Assembly (NCBI GenBank): GCA_046341775.1 | Contig: JBKDQQ010000116.1 | Span: 1-8,837 of the forward strand | Source: SXXH01 sp041165735 | GTDB lineage: Bacteria; Planctomycetota; UBA1135; GCA-002686595 | Length of the DNA: 8,837 bases | Direction: 5' to 3' | In this document: piece by piece, positions 1 to 6,692 of the stretch | Numbering within the stretch: the first letter of the stretch is position 1 | Layout: every line of letters starts with the position of its first letter | Notes under the pieces: generated by a model | What the model saw: only the letters and a program-made list of their open reading frames with translations | Told to the model about the DNA's origin: nothing | Database searches by the model: none | Position numbers and translations under genes: made by a program

Positions 1-26
1 GCGAAAGGGGCCAGCATCATGCGCCC

Positions 27-410
27 ATGCTCCCCCTCCCCTCCCCCCGCACCCAAGCCCGATGCCACCTCGCCCTGGCGTTCCTCTGGTGCGCCTCCCG
101 CGCCGCGAGCACGCACGGTTGGTGGACCTCGCTCGCGGAACCAGATCGGCATGCGACCGTCGCCATGGCGCTGGGACTGATCGCCGCTTGGCTCTCCGTG
201 GGTCTCCTCGCAACACTCGTCTGGGGTTTGGGCGCGGCTGGCTGGCCCCTCAGGGGCGCGACCCTGCTGGCCGTGGCGGCCCCGCTGGGTGGCGGTGACG
301 GGGTGGATGCACTCGATGGGGCCTGGCTGTGCCTCGCGACACCAGCGGCCTGCTGGATTTTGATCCCAACCAAGCACCAAGTCGCCCTCCGAAATCAAGC
401 CATTTCCTAG
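27..410 (+). CDS. Possible small membrane protein, unrecognised (hypothetical)
   Basis: This is an open frame of 127 codons that stays open to the left window edge, so the true start could lie outside or further in (for example the ATG at 165). Residues around 43-68 form one long hydrophobic stretch. A second hydrophobic part covers about residues 77-112 and is interrupted by a Gly/Asp-rich turn, which suggests two membrane helices. By my count third codon positions are about 78% G/C and second positions about 63%. This is the right direction for a coding frame but weaker than in the secure genes of this window. The last 15 or so codons are relatively AT-rich. I recognise no family and assign no function. 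The opposite-strand frame here is Ser/Pro/Arg-rich and looks like a shadow. The alternative is that the region is not coding. Confidence 0.3.
   Translation: MLPLPSPRTQARCHLALAFLWCASRAASTHGWWTSLAEPDRHATVAMALGLIAAWLSVGLLATLVWGLGAAGWPLRGATLLAVAAPLGGGDGVDALDGAWLCLATPAACWILIPTKHQVALRNQAIS
32..54 (-). other. G-quadruplex-type run (G-rich on the minus strand)
   Basis: The plus strand carries four C-runs of 5, 4, 6 and 3 bases (32-36, 38-41, 43-48, 52-54) separated by one to three other bases. The minus strand therefore fits the G3+N1-7 four-tract quadruplex pattern. The stretch overlaps the first codons of the doubtful ORF that begins at 27, where it would encode a Pro/Leu/Ser-rich start. That makes me suspect the true start of any gene here is elsewhere. 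Folding is a prediction from the pattern only. Confidence 0.4.
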
Positions 411-489
411 GAAATCCGAAAAAATCAACCCAAAGTCCCGTCACCACGGCCAGAGAGGGCTAAGCTTCCGTTGGCTTTTGGAGAAGCTC

Positions 490-529
490 CGGACCGCTCG
501 ACTGGCTGATGAGGCTGGCGGGCGGTCCG
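490..529. repeat. 11-pair inverted repeat / hairpin
   Basis: Arms 490-500 and 519-529 pair over 11 positions, ten Watson-Crick and one G-T (498 with 521), around an 18-base loop. It lies 80 bases after the doubtful ORF ending at 410 and 345 bases before the response regulator. No T-tract follows on either strand, so it does not fit a classic intrinsic terminator. It could be a terminator of another type, a protein-binding palindrome or a structured leader element. Confidence 0.5.
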
Positions 530-862
530 ATCCATTGTGCCCTCCGTGAAGCGCAGCGCGGTGAAATCTGACGCTTCCGTGGTGCACATCGAGCTCGGTG
601 TCGACGTCGGCCCATTGCCTTGCGGGCTGATGCAAGCCCATGCGCGACAGGCAGTTGACTCCCGACCTGCGCATGCTCGAGTGTGGGGCGCGCACTCCCG
701 GCGGCCGCTCGGGGCGCTAGGATCGCGTCCACGAATCCGCGCGAAGCGGCGCACGCGCGGCGGGCTCGCGGATGAAAAGCCTGTGTAGCACGCGCATGGC
801 GGCGCGCTGCACGCGCACACGATCGTCCAAGCTCCGTATCGTCGGCATGCACGCCAAGGCAT

Positions 863-873
863 CCCCCCTAGAC
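863..873 (+). promoter_or_regulatory. C-tract plus TAGAC directly before the response-regulator start
   Basis: Six C residues (863-868) are followed by TAGAC (869-873), which abuts the ATG at 874. A very similar arrangement, a C-tract then TAGAA, precedes the PpiD-like gene on the other strand. No good Shine-Dalgarno sequence is present: the nearest purine run, AAGG at 856-859, is 14 bases from the start. The function is unknown. It could be a translation-initiation or transcription-start element. I call it only from its recurrence. Confidence 0.3.
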
Positions 874-1605
874 ATGACTGGCACCACCCCGGAAAAGAAC
901 GGCGACACCCGGACGCGACGCATCCTGGTCGTAGAGGACGAAGAAACCTTAGCTGCGGGCGTGCGCGAAGCACTGGAGCTGCAGCAGTACGCGGTCGAGA
1001 CGCGCGCCGACGGCAAGGCCGGTCTTGACCGCATCCGCGAAGGCGGGCTCGACCTGGTCATCCTCGACCTGATGCTGCCGGGGATGGGCGGCCTCGAGGT
1101 GTTGAAGCACCTGCGCGCCGAAGGTCGCGATGTGCGCGTGGTCATCCTCACCGCGCTCGCCTCGGAGCAGGACCTCGTGCGCGGCTTCGAGCTGGGAGCG
1201 GACGACTACGTCAAGAAGCCTTTCAGCCCGCGCGAGCTGCTGGCGCGCGTCGAGGCGCAGTTCCGCCGCAGCCCGGGCGCGCGCGGAGGCCCCGCGGACA
1301 TGCTCGAACTGCCAGGCGGCATCAAGGTCGACCTGAAGCGCCTGGAGGTGCATCGCGACGGCGGCGTCGTGCAACTGACTCCGCGCGAGGGCGACATCCT
1401 CGAGTACCTGATGAAGAACCGCTCGCGCGTCGTGACGCGCGACGACTTGCTGCTCGACGTGTGGCACTACAAGAGCGCCAACGTCGAGACGCGCACGGTC
1501 GACATCCACATCGTCGGCCTGCGCCGCAAGGTCGAACCCAATCCCGCGCAGCCGACCTTCATCCAGACGGTGCGCGGCAAGGGCTACCGCTGGTTCGACG
1601 ATTGA
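874..1605 (+). CDS. Response regulator, OmpR/PhoB family (receiver plus winged helix)
   Basis: This is a DNA-binding response regulator of 243 residues, a normal length for the OmpR/PhoB family. The receiver domain covers about residues 15-130: acidic pocket Glu21-Asp22, phospho-acceptor Asp65 in the LDLMLPG motif, Thr93, and Lys115-Pro116 in KKPF. The C-terminal winged helix covers about 145-240, with the LTPRE motif at 168-172, a recognition-helix region near 207-219 (RTVDIHIVGLRRK) and the wing ending TVRGKGYRW. It should be phosphorylated by the kinase encoded directly downstream and then bind DNA as a dimer. I chose the ATG at 874 because the receiver fold begins about 15 residues later. 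In-frame ATGs at 772 and 847 would add Arg/Cys-rich residues with no domain match. The stop overlaps the kinase start. Target genes are not visible; autoregulation or control of the downstream cassette is only an inference. Confidence 0.95.
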   Translation: MTGTTPEKNGDTRTRRILVVEDEETLAAGVREALELQQYAVETRADGKAGLDRIREGGLDLVILDLMLPGMGGLEVLKHLRAEGRDVRVVILTALASEQDLVRGFELGADDYVKKPFSPRELLARVEAQFRRSPGARGGPADMLELPGGIKVDLKRLEVHRDGGVVQLTPREGDILEYLMKNRSRVVTRDDLLLDVWHYKSANVETRTVDIHIVGLRRKVEPNPAQPTFIQTVRGKGYRWFDD

Positions 1606-3422
1606 GCGCGCCCCGTTCGACGCGACTGACGGCGCTGGTGCTTTATGCAGTGCTGCTGGTGCTGCCGACCATCGTGCTGGGCGGCCTCCACTGGCACCAG
1701 TTGAAGCTGGACCATGCGGCGCTGCTGGAGGCGGTGCCCGGCGACGCGCACGATGCGGCTCGCCGCCTCGAGGAGTCGCTGGCGCGCCGGATGGCGGAGC
1801 TGCTGCGTCGCGAGAACGAGCGTCCGTTCTGGGAGTACCACGCCTCGTACTTCCCGCCCGGCACGATCGGCGCCGAAATCGCCTTGGTGCCTTCGCCGCT
1901 GGCGGCCACCGAGCAATCGCCCGAGATCCTCGCTTGGTTCAGCCACTCGACGAGCTGGGAGGAGCTGATCCCATCGCTCGAGCTCCTGCGCGGCTCGCGC
2001 TCCGCCGATCCCGCCGCCGCCGCGGAGGAGGCGAGCCTGCGCGACGCGGCGGTGCGCCTGTTCGAAGGCGAGATGAGGGAGAGCTTCGTCGAGCGCGTGC
2101 TGCGCACCCGCAACACGCGCAACCTCGCCGTGCCGCTGCCCGTCCTGGCGGTGAACCTGAGCGACGAGGAGGATGTCGAGTGCCTGCGCGACGAGTTGCC
2201 GGCGCTGCGCGGCATGGAGTCGCGCTCGCAGACCATCGCCGTGTCGGACTTCCACCTGCGCTTCTGGCTCGACCCCGACGGCGCGCCGCGACTCGCGGCC
2301 ACGCGCAACGTGCGCGTGCCGCGCGCGCGCATGTCCGACCAGCCGCTGCCGGAGTGCTTCCGCCAGATGGGGCGGCTCAACACGATCCGCCAAGGGTTCT
2401 TCCTCGATCCCGAGGTGGTGCTAGGGTCGCTGCCGCGCGCGCTCGCGGCCCAGGTGCTGGTCGGGACCCAGGCCTGGGTCCCCGCCGGAACGCGGGCGCC
2501 CGACGGCACCACCACCGCGATCCCGGTCGACCCGCTCAGGGCGCTGGGATTCCAACGCGTCTCGAAGGCGGACGAGGGCTACGCGACCGGCCTGATCGCG
2601 GTCGACACGCGCAGCCTCGTGGCGCGCTTCGACACGCAGAAGTCGCGCTTCCTGCTGGTCGCCGGCATGCTGGCGCTGTCGCTGGCGACGGGCATGGCCC
2701 TGCTGCTGCGCAGCGTGTCAAAGGATCTTGACAACGCCCGGCGCACGGAGAACTTCGTGGCCGCGGTCACGCACGAGCTGCGCACGCCGGTGGCTTCGAT
2801 CAAGCTGCATGGCGAGATGCTCGCCGACGGCTGGGTCGAGGACGAGGCGAAGCGCGCCGAGTACTACCGTCGCATCCTCAAGGAGAGCGCGCGACTCGAG
2901 CTGCTCGTCGAACGCGTGCTGGAGAAGGGCAGGCTGCAGCGCGAGACCGCCACCCCGGAGCCGGGCGACCTCGCCGCGCTGGCCGCGTCGCTCGAGCCGT
3001 CGCTGCGCATGCTCGCGCCCGATGGCATCGACGACCTGCGCTTCGAACTGGCTCCGGACCTCCCCCCCGCCATGCTCACCACGGAAGGGGTGCGCTCGAT
3101 CGTCTCGAACCTCGTCGAGAACGCGCGCAAGTACGCGCCCGTGGCTCCCGGGGGCGAACCGATCGTCGTGCGCGTGGCGCGCGAGGGCCGGGAGGCGCTG
3201 GTCGAGGTGCTCGATCGCGGGCCGGGAGTGCCGGACAAGGAGCGCGAGCGGATCTTCGAGGCCTTCTACCGGATGGGCAAGGAGCAGGAGCGCCGCGCCA
3301 AGGGCACCGGGCTCGGGTTGCACCTGGTGGCGCTGCACGCGCGTTCCATGGGCGGACGCGCCGAGGTCCGCCCGCGGCCGGGCGGCGGGGCCGCCTTCCG
3401 CGTGCTCCTGCCGTTCGCCTGA
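1602..3422 (+). CDS. Membrane sensor histidine kinase with unrecognised extracytoplasmic domain
   Basis: This 606-residue HisKA/HATPase_c kinase is the partner of the upstream regulator. Membrane helices lie at about residues 9-29 and 350-371 and enclose a sensor of about 320 residues that I cannot match to PAS, Cache or CHASE types. After the second helix only about 20 residues precede His391 (THELRTP), so there is no room for a HAMP linker. The catalytic domain shows the N box (Asn503, Asn507), the G1 box from Asp538 (DRGPGVPD), the F box IFEAFYR and the G2 box from Gly568 (GTGLG). The start is TTG at 1602, overlapping the regulator's TGA (1603-1605). It places a short basic head (S-A-P-R-S-T-R) just before the first helix, and any in-frame upstream start would only read regulator codons in the wrong frame. 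The protein has exactly two cysteines, Cys194 and Cys252, both outside the membrane. The ligand is unknown. Confidence 0.93.
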   Translation: MSAPRSTRLTALVLYAVLLVLPTIVLGGLHWHQLKLDHAALLEAVPGDAHDAARRLEESLARRMAELLRRENERPFWEYHASYFPPGTIGAEIALVPSPLAATEQSPEILAWFSHSTSWEELIPSLELLRGSRSADPAAAAEEASLRDAAVRLFEGEMRESFVERVLRTRNTRNLAVPLPVLAVNLSDEEDVECLRDELPALRGMESRSQTIAVSDFHLRFWLDPDGAPRLAATRNVRVPRARMSDQPLPECFRQMGRLNTIRQGFFLDPEVVLGSLPRALAAQVLVGTQAWVPAGTRAPDGTTTAIPVDPLRALGFQRVSKADEGYATGLIAVDTRSLVARFDTQKSRFLLVAGMLALSLATGMALLLRSVSKDLDNARRTENFVAAVTHELRTPVASIKLHGEMLADGWVEDEAKRAEYYRRILKESARLELLVERVLEKGRLQRETATPEPGDLAALAASLEPSLRMLAPDGIDDLRFELAPDLPPAMLTTEGVRSIVSNLVENARKYAPVAPGGEPIVVRVAREGREALVEVLDRGPGVPDKERERIFEAFYRMGKEQERRAKGTGLGLHLVALHARSMGGRAEVRPRPGGGAAFRVLLPFA

Positions 3423-3431
3423 GGCCCGCCT

Positions 3432-3445
3432 CGCCCCGCGGGGCG
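3432..3445. terminator. GC palindrome after the kinase gene, possible weak terminator
   Basis: A perfect 14-base palindrome, CGCCCC-GC-GGGGCG, begins nine bases after the kinase stop codon. It can fold as a five-pair hairpin with a four-base loop and is followed by TT but not by a T-tract. Five-base arms GAGGC (3421-3425) and GCCTC (3456-3460) could pair outside it. It may slow or end transcription between the two-component genes and the downstream cassette. Simple GC bias could also create it. Confidence 0.3.
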
Positions 3446-3514
3446 TTCCGGACGCGCCTCGGTGGAGGCCCTTGAGCGATCGGGCCATTCCTTCCGATGT
3501 AGACGCGTCCCTCC

Positions 3515-4942
3515 ATGCGCGTCATCGTCCTCGGAGCCGGCCTCGCCGGGCTGTCAGCCGCCGTGCGCGCCGCGCGGGAGGGAGCCTCCGTGCTGGTGCT
3601 CGAGGCGGGTGGACGCGTCGGGGGCCTGGCCAGTTCGATCCGGGTCGACGGCTGGTGGCTGGACCACGGGCCGCACCGCTTCTGGTCGCGCGACGAGCGG
3701 ACGCAGGCCTTCGCGCGCCAGATGCTCGCGGGAAACCTCGTCGAGAGCGAGCGCCGCTCGCAGATCGTGCTGCTGGGCAGGCGCTTCGAGTACCCGTTGC
3801 AGCCCCGCGACGCGCTGTCGAAGCTGCCGGCCCGCGTCCTCGCGCGCGCCTGCTTCGATTGGGCCGTCGAGCGCGCGCGGCACTGGATCGATCCGCGTCC
3901 GGACGCCGACTTCGAGGACTGGGTCGTCAAGCGTTTTGGACGCACGCTGCACGAGCTGTTCTTCGGACAGTACACCGAGAAGGCCTGGGGAGTCCCCTGC
4001 TCCGAGATCAGCGCGGACTGGGCCGCGCAGCGCATCTCGCAGACCGGCCTGCTCGACGCCGCGGCCTCCATGCTCCTCCCTTCGCGAGGAGCGCGGCAGC
4101 GCTCGCTCGCCGCGCGCTTCCTCTACCCGCGCGAGGGAGGCATCGGCGCCTTGTCGGAATCCTGCGCGGCCCACCTGCGGGAGCTGGGCGGCGAGCTGGC
4201 CATGGAGGCGCGCGTCGAGCGCCTGGAGCTGCGGCGCGGACGAGTGCGCGCCGTGCACGCGCGTCGCGCGGACGGCGGCGTCGAACGCTTCGAGTGCGAC
4301 GCGCTGGTCTCGACCATCCCCCTGCCGCGGCTGCTCGATGCGCTCGTCGCGGGCAAGCGCGGCGCGGACGCCGCCGGGCACGCGGGACTGTGCCATCGCG
4401 CGGTGCGCTTCGTGCACCTCGAGGTCGCCCGCCCGCGCCTGTCGCGCAACCATTGGATCTACCTGCCCGAGAGGGAGCTGGCCGCGCACCGCGCCACGGA
4501 GTTCAAGAACTTCAGCGAACACGGACTCCCCGTGGATCGCACGGCGGTGTGCGTCGAGTTCACCTGCGCCAAGGGCGACGCCGTGTGGTCGATGCCGGAG
4601 CGGCGACTCGCGCTGCTGGCCGAGTCCGATCTAGCCAAGGTCGGCCTGCTGTCGCGGGGAGAATCGCGGCTGCTCGCCACGCAGTCGCTCGAACACGCCT
4701 ACCCCGTCTACGACCTCGGCTACAAGCGGCGGGTCGACGCGGCGCTCGCCGTCGCGAAGTCGGTGCAGAACCTGCGCACCACGGGTCGGCAGGGCCTGCA
4801 TCGCTACAACAACATGGACCATTCGCTGGCGATGGGTTGGCACGCGGCGAAGGGCCTTGCGAGGGCGTGCGGCCACGCGCCCTCCACGCGCGAGGCGCGC
4901 GCCGACGAACGCGTCGCCAGCGAACCGAGGTGGTTCGGGTGA
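3515..4942 (+). CDS. FAD-dependent oxidoreductase, protoporphyrinogen-oxidase / UDP-galactopyranose-mutase-like
   Basis: This 475-residue flavoprotein of the amine-oxidase superfamily starts directly with the dinucleotide-binding fold: GAGLAG at residues 7-12, ribose-binding Glu30, then the R34-V-G-G37 motif. Around residues 52-60 it has DHGPHRFWS, and near 150-175 YTEKAWG followed by EISADWAAQRIS. These are hallmarks of the oxidoreductase family often seen in polysaccharide and lipid-linked sugar clusters rather than of true haem-pathway HemG/HemY. The C-terminal FAD-contact segment is at 423-436 (TGRQGLHRYNN). It has no signal peptide or membrane helix and is probably cytosolic. The ATG at 3515 is certain because the FAD fold begins at residue 3. 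No Shine-Dalgarno sequence precedes it, and TAGAC lies at 3500-3504. It overlaps the next gene by four bases. The substrate is unknown; oxidation or isomerisation of a sugar or isoprenoid-linked intermediate is an inference. Confidence 0.88.
   Translation: MRVIVLGAGLAGLSAAVRAAREGASVLVLEAGGRVGGLASSIRVDGWWLDHGPHRFWSRDERTQAFARQMLAGNLVESERRSQIVLLGRRFEYPLQPRDALSKLPARVLARACFDWAVERARHWIDPRPDADFEDWVVKRFGRTLHELFFGQYTEKAWGVPCSEISADWAAQRISQTGLLDAAASMLLPSRGARQRSLAARFLYPREGGIGALSESCAAHLRELGGELAMEARVERLELRRGRVRAVHARRADGGVERFECDALVSTIPLPRLLDALVAGKRGADAAGHAGLCHRAVRFVHLEVARPRLSRNHWIYLPERELAAHRATEFKNFSEHGLPVDRTAVCVEFTCAKGDAVWSMPERRLALLAESDLAKVGLLSRGESRLLATQSLEHAYPVYDLGYKRRVDAALAVAKSVQNLRTTGRQGLHRYNNMDHSLAMGWHAAKGLARACGHAPSTREARADERVASEPRWFG
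4927..4930 (+). promoter_or_regulatory. Shine-Dalgarno site for the first methyltransferase
   Basis: GAGG lies eight bases before the GTG at 4939, inside the end of the oxidoreductase gene. It decides the start: the GTG overlaps the upstream TGA (GTGA), and the CxxC zinc-ribbon motif begins four residues later. The overlap suggests translational coupling. Confidence 0.6.
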
Positions 4943-5838
4943 GACGCGCCTGCCCGCTGTGCGGAGGATGCTGGTCGCGCACGCACCTGCGCGACGGCGA
5001 CTGGCGACTGGTGGAATGCGCGGGCTGCGGGCATGTGCATCTGGTAGACCCACCCGAGGAGCGCGCGTTGCTCGCGGAGATCTACGACGATCGCTACTGG
5101 CGCTCGGGCGATCCGTCGCGGCGCGGCTACGCCGACTACTTCGGCGAGGAGCACTTGCAACTCGCCACCATGCGTCGTCGCGCCGCCATCCTCCAACCGC
5201 GCCCGGGGGAGCGCGTGCTCGAAGTCGGCTGCGGTGGCGGGACCTTCCTCGCCGCGGCGCGCGAACTCGGTGCCGTGGTGCAAGGCGTGGAGCCCTCGGC
5301 CATCGCCGCCGCCCGCGCCATGGAACGACTGGCGGGCGCGCGTGTCCACCACGGCACGTTGGCGGACCGCGCCGACGACGGGGCGCGCTTCGACTGCATC
5401 GCCTACATCGATTCCCTCGAGCATGTGCGCGACCCGCGCGCCGAACTGCGACGCGCGTCCGCGTTGCTCGCCGCTGGCGGGCGCGTGGCGATCCTGACGC
5501 AGGACGTGTCGAGCGTGGCTGCACGCCTGCTCGGTGCGCGCTGGCCGCACTACAAGCAACCCGAGCACCTGCACCACTTCTCCCCGCGCACGCTGGGCGC
5601 TCTGCTCGAGGATGTCGGCTTCCACGTGGAGCGCACGACGCGCGAAGCCACCGGCAAGTTCGTCTCCCCGAGCTTCGTGGCCGAGCGCCTGGGGCGCGTG
5701 GCGCCATGGCTGGCTCCGTTGGCGCGTCCGTTGGCCGCCCTCGCGCCCGCGGCCATGTGGGCCGACCTGCGCGACAGCTTCTGGTGCATCGGAAGGCGGT
5801 CGCCGATCGCGCGCGAGCAAGCGCGCAAGGCGGCGTGA
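4939..5838 (+). CDS. Zinc-ribbon class I SAM-dependent methyltransferase
   Basis: The protein has 299 residues. An N-terminal zinc-ribbon-like module has two CxxC pairs, Cys5/Cys8 and Cys27/Cys30, followed by the YDDRYW segment typical of this subfamily. The Rossmann core follows: SAM-binding motif I VLEVGCGGG at 93-101, acidic Glu118 ending the second strand (GVEPS), DSLEH at 158-162, and a downstream EHLHHF at 209-214 followed by SPRTL. This resembles the Methyltransf_23-like enzymes often found in O-antigen, exopolysaccharide and sugar-modifying clusters. The exact acceptor cannot be read from sequence. There is no membrane segment, so it is likely cytosolic. The start is GTG, overlapping the oxidoreductase stop by three bases, with a good ribosome-binding site. 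The stop overlaps the next start by one base, so it is the middle gene of a coupled trio. Confidence 0.88.
   Translation: MRRACPLCGGCWSRTHLRDGDWRLVECAGCGHVHLVDPPEERALLAEIYDDRYWRSGDPSRRGYADYFGEEHLQLATMRRRAAILQPRPGERVLEVGCGGGTFLAAARELGAVVQGVEPSAIAAARAMERLAGARVHHGTLADRADDGARFDCIAYIDSLEHVRDPRAELRRASALLAAGGRVAILTQDVSSVAARLLGARWPHYKQPEHLHHFSPRTLGALLEDVGFHVERTTREATGKFVSPSFVAERLGRVAPWLAPLARPLAALAPAAMWADLRDSFWCIGRRSPIAREQARKAA
5827..5830 (+). promoter_or_regulatory. Shine-Dalgarno site for the second methyltransferase
   Basis: AAGG ends seven bases before the ATG at 5838, within the last codons of the preceding methyltransferase. The junction TGATG overlaps stop and start by one base. This supports 5838 as the start and a coupled operon. 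Confidence 0.55.
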
Positions 5839-6692
5839 TGCGGAGCGAGGCGGTCGAGCAGTTCGCCAGCCTGGTGCGGGACCATTGGTGGTTCCGTGCG
5901 CGCGCCGCCGTCTACGGCGATGTGCTCGCGGCGCACCATGGCCTGGCCTCGCCCCTGGCCGCCGGCCTCGATCTCGGCGGCGGCGCAGGGTCGATGCGGG
6001 CCGCGCTGGATCGCGTCTGTTCGAAGGTCGTCGCGCTCGATCGCGACGCGCGCCTGCTCGGCGTGGCAGGCGGCGGCGTCGCGGCCGACTTCGCGCGCCT
6101 GCCCTTCGGCGACGCCCGGTTCGACCTGGTGGCCGCCTTCGACGTGCTGGAGCACGCGCGCGACGAACGCGCGATGCTGGACGAGGTCGAGCGCGTGCTG
6201 CGTCCGGGAGGCTTGTTCGTCGCCAGCGTGCCCGCGCATGCGTGGCTCCACGCCAACAACGACCGCGTCGCCGGGCACGAGCGGCGCTACTCGCGCTCGC
6301 GCCTCCTCGCCGCCGTCTCGTCTCCGCGGCTGCGCGTGGAGCACTTGGCGTGGACCAATTGCCTGCTCTTTCCGCCCATCGCCGCAGCCGTGATGGCGCT
6401 CAAGGCCTGCGAGCGCATCCGCCTCCTCGGGCCCGACCCGGGCCACACGAACCTGTCCCTGCGCCTGCCCCGCGCCTGCGAACAACTGCTCGAGGCCTGC
6501 TTCCGCGCCGAAAGCGCGGTGCATGCGCGCGCGAGGACGCCGTTCGGCCACTCGCTGCTGCTGCTGGCGCGGCGCGAACAAGGACCGTCCGCGCCCTTGG
6601 CGACGACGACCGGAGCGAGCGCGCGGGCCCATCGGCCCCCCGCGAAGGCGCGACGCGCGCCGAGCCCAATGGACTCGACGCGCGCGGCTTGA
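5838..6692 (+). CDS. Class I SAM-dependent methyltransferase (second, Methyltransf_11-like)
   Basis: The protein has 284 residues. It opens with HWWFRARAAVY (residues 16-26), a segment typical of one methyltransferase subfamily found beside glycosyltransferases. Motif I is LDLGGGAG at 44-51, with Gly48 where Cys is usual. Asp68 ends the second strand, DVLEH is at 102-106, and LRPGG is followed by a strand leading to GHERRYSRSRL near 146-156. A hydrophobic stretch at about 175-188 may sit at the membrane or in a substrate pocket. The recognisable fold ends near residue 246. The last 38 residues are an Ala/Pro/Arg/Thr-rich tail without motifs. This may be a natural extension or the product of a shifted frame near the end. 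It belongs to a different subfamily from the preceding methyltransferase, so the pair is not a recent tandem duplication. It converges on the minus-strand gene with a 22-base gap and no clear terminator. Confidence 0.87.
   Translation: MRSEAVEQFASLVRDHWWFRARAAVYGDVLAAHHGLASPLAAGLDLGGGAGSMRAALDRVCSKVVALDRDARLLGVAGGGVAADFARLPFGDARFDLVAAFDVLEHARDERAMLDEVERVLRPGGLFVASVPAHAWLHANNDRVAGHERRYSRSRLLAAVSSPRLRVEHLAWTNCLLFPPIAAAVMALKACERIRLLGPDPGHTNLSLRLPRACEQLLEACFRAESAVHARARTPFGHSLLLLARREQGPSAPLATTTGASARAHRPPAKARRAPSPMDSTRAA

Larger units (their letters stand above)
411..873. other. Intergenic region upstream of the two-component system
   Basis: No convincing gene lies in these 463 bases. The frames that cross it on either strand give Arg/Ser/Ala-rich translations without recognisable motifs. 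The left end (about 403-432) is A-rich by local standards. It contains a strong hairpin at 490-529, a weaker 6-bp stem at 463-468/483-488 and a small 5-bp stem at 624-628/635-639. There is a TTGACT hexamer at 655-660 that resembles a -35 box but has no matching -10 at 16-18 bases, and a TAGGAT hexamer at 718-723 that resembles a -10 box but has no good -35. I therefore cannot place the promoter of the response regulator with confidence. Confidence 0.6.

Noticed and set aside
655..660. TTGACT as a -35 box for the response regulator
   Set aside because: No -10-like hexamer occurs 16-18 bases downstream.
537..788. Plus-strand 83-codon frame in the intergenic region
   Set aside because: It has no recognisable motif, no Shine-Dalgarno site, and an Arg-rich second half typical of a chance frame in high-GC DNA.
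776..871. Hypothetical leader peptide ending Pro-Pro-stop just before the regulator start, mirroring the Pro-Pro-stop frame before the PpiD-like gene
   Set aside because: In the regulator leader this frame has a stop at 773-775 and no ATG, GTG or TTG between there and 869, so no peptide can start. The shared feature is more simply the C-tract followed by TAGA.
425..973. Minus-strand frame across the intergenic region into the response regulator
   Set aside because: It is Cys/Arg/Ser-rich without motifs and overlaps the secure receiver domain.
1934..2731. Plus-strand 265-codon frame inside the kinase gene
   Set aside because: It is an Arg/Ala-rich shadow of the kinase sensor region, whose own frame runs unbroken between two membrane helices.
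2728..5838. Very long open frame (1036 codons) running from inside the kinase through the oxidoreductase into the first methyltransferase
   Set aside because: Only its last 299 residues, from the GTG at 4939, have recognisable domains. The rest is Arg/Ala/Ser-rich and is a shadow of genes with clear motifs in other frames, which GC bias keeps free of stops.
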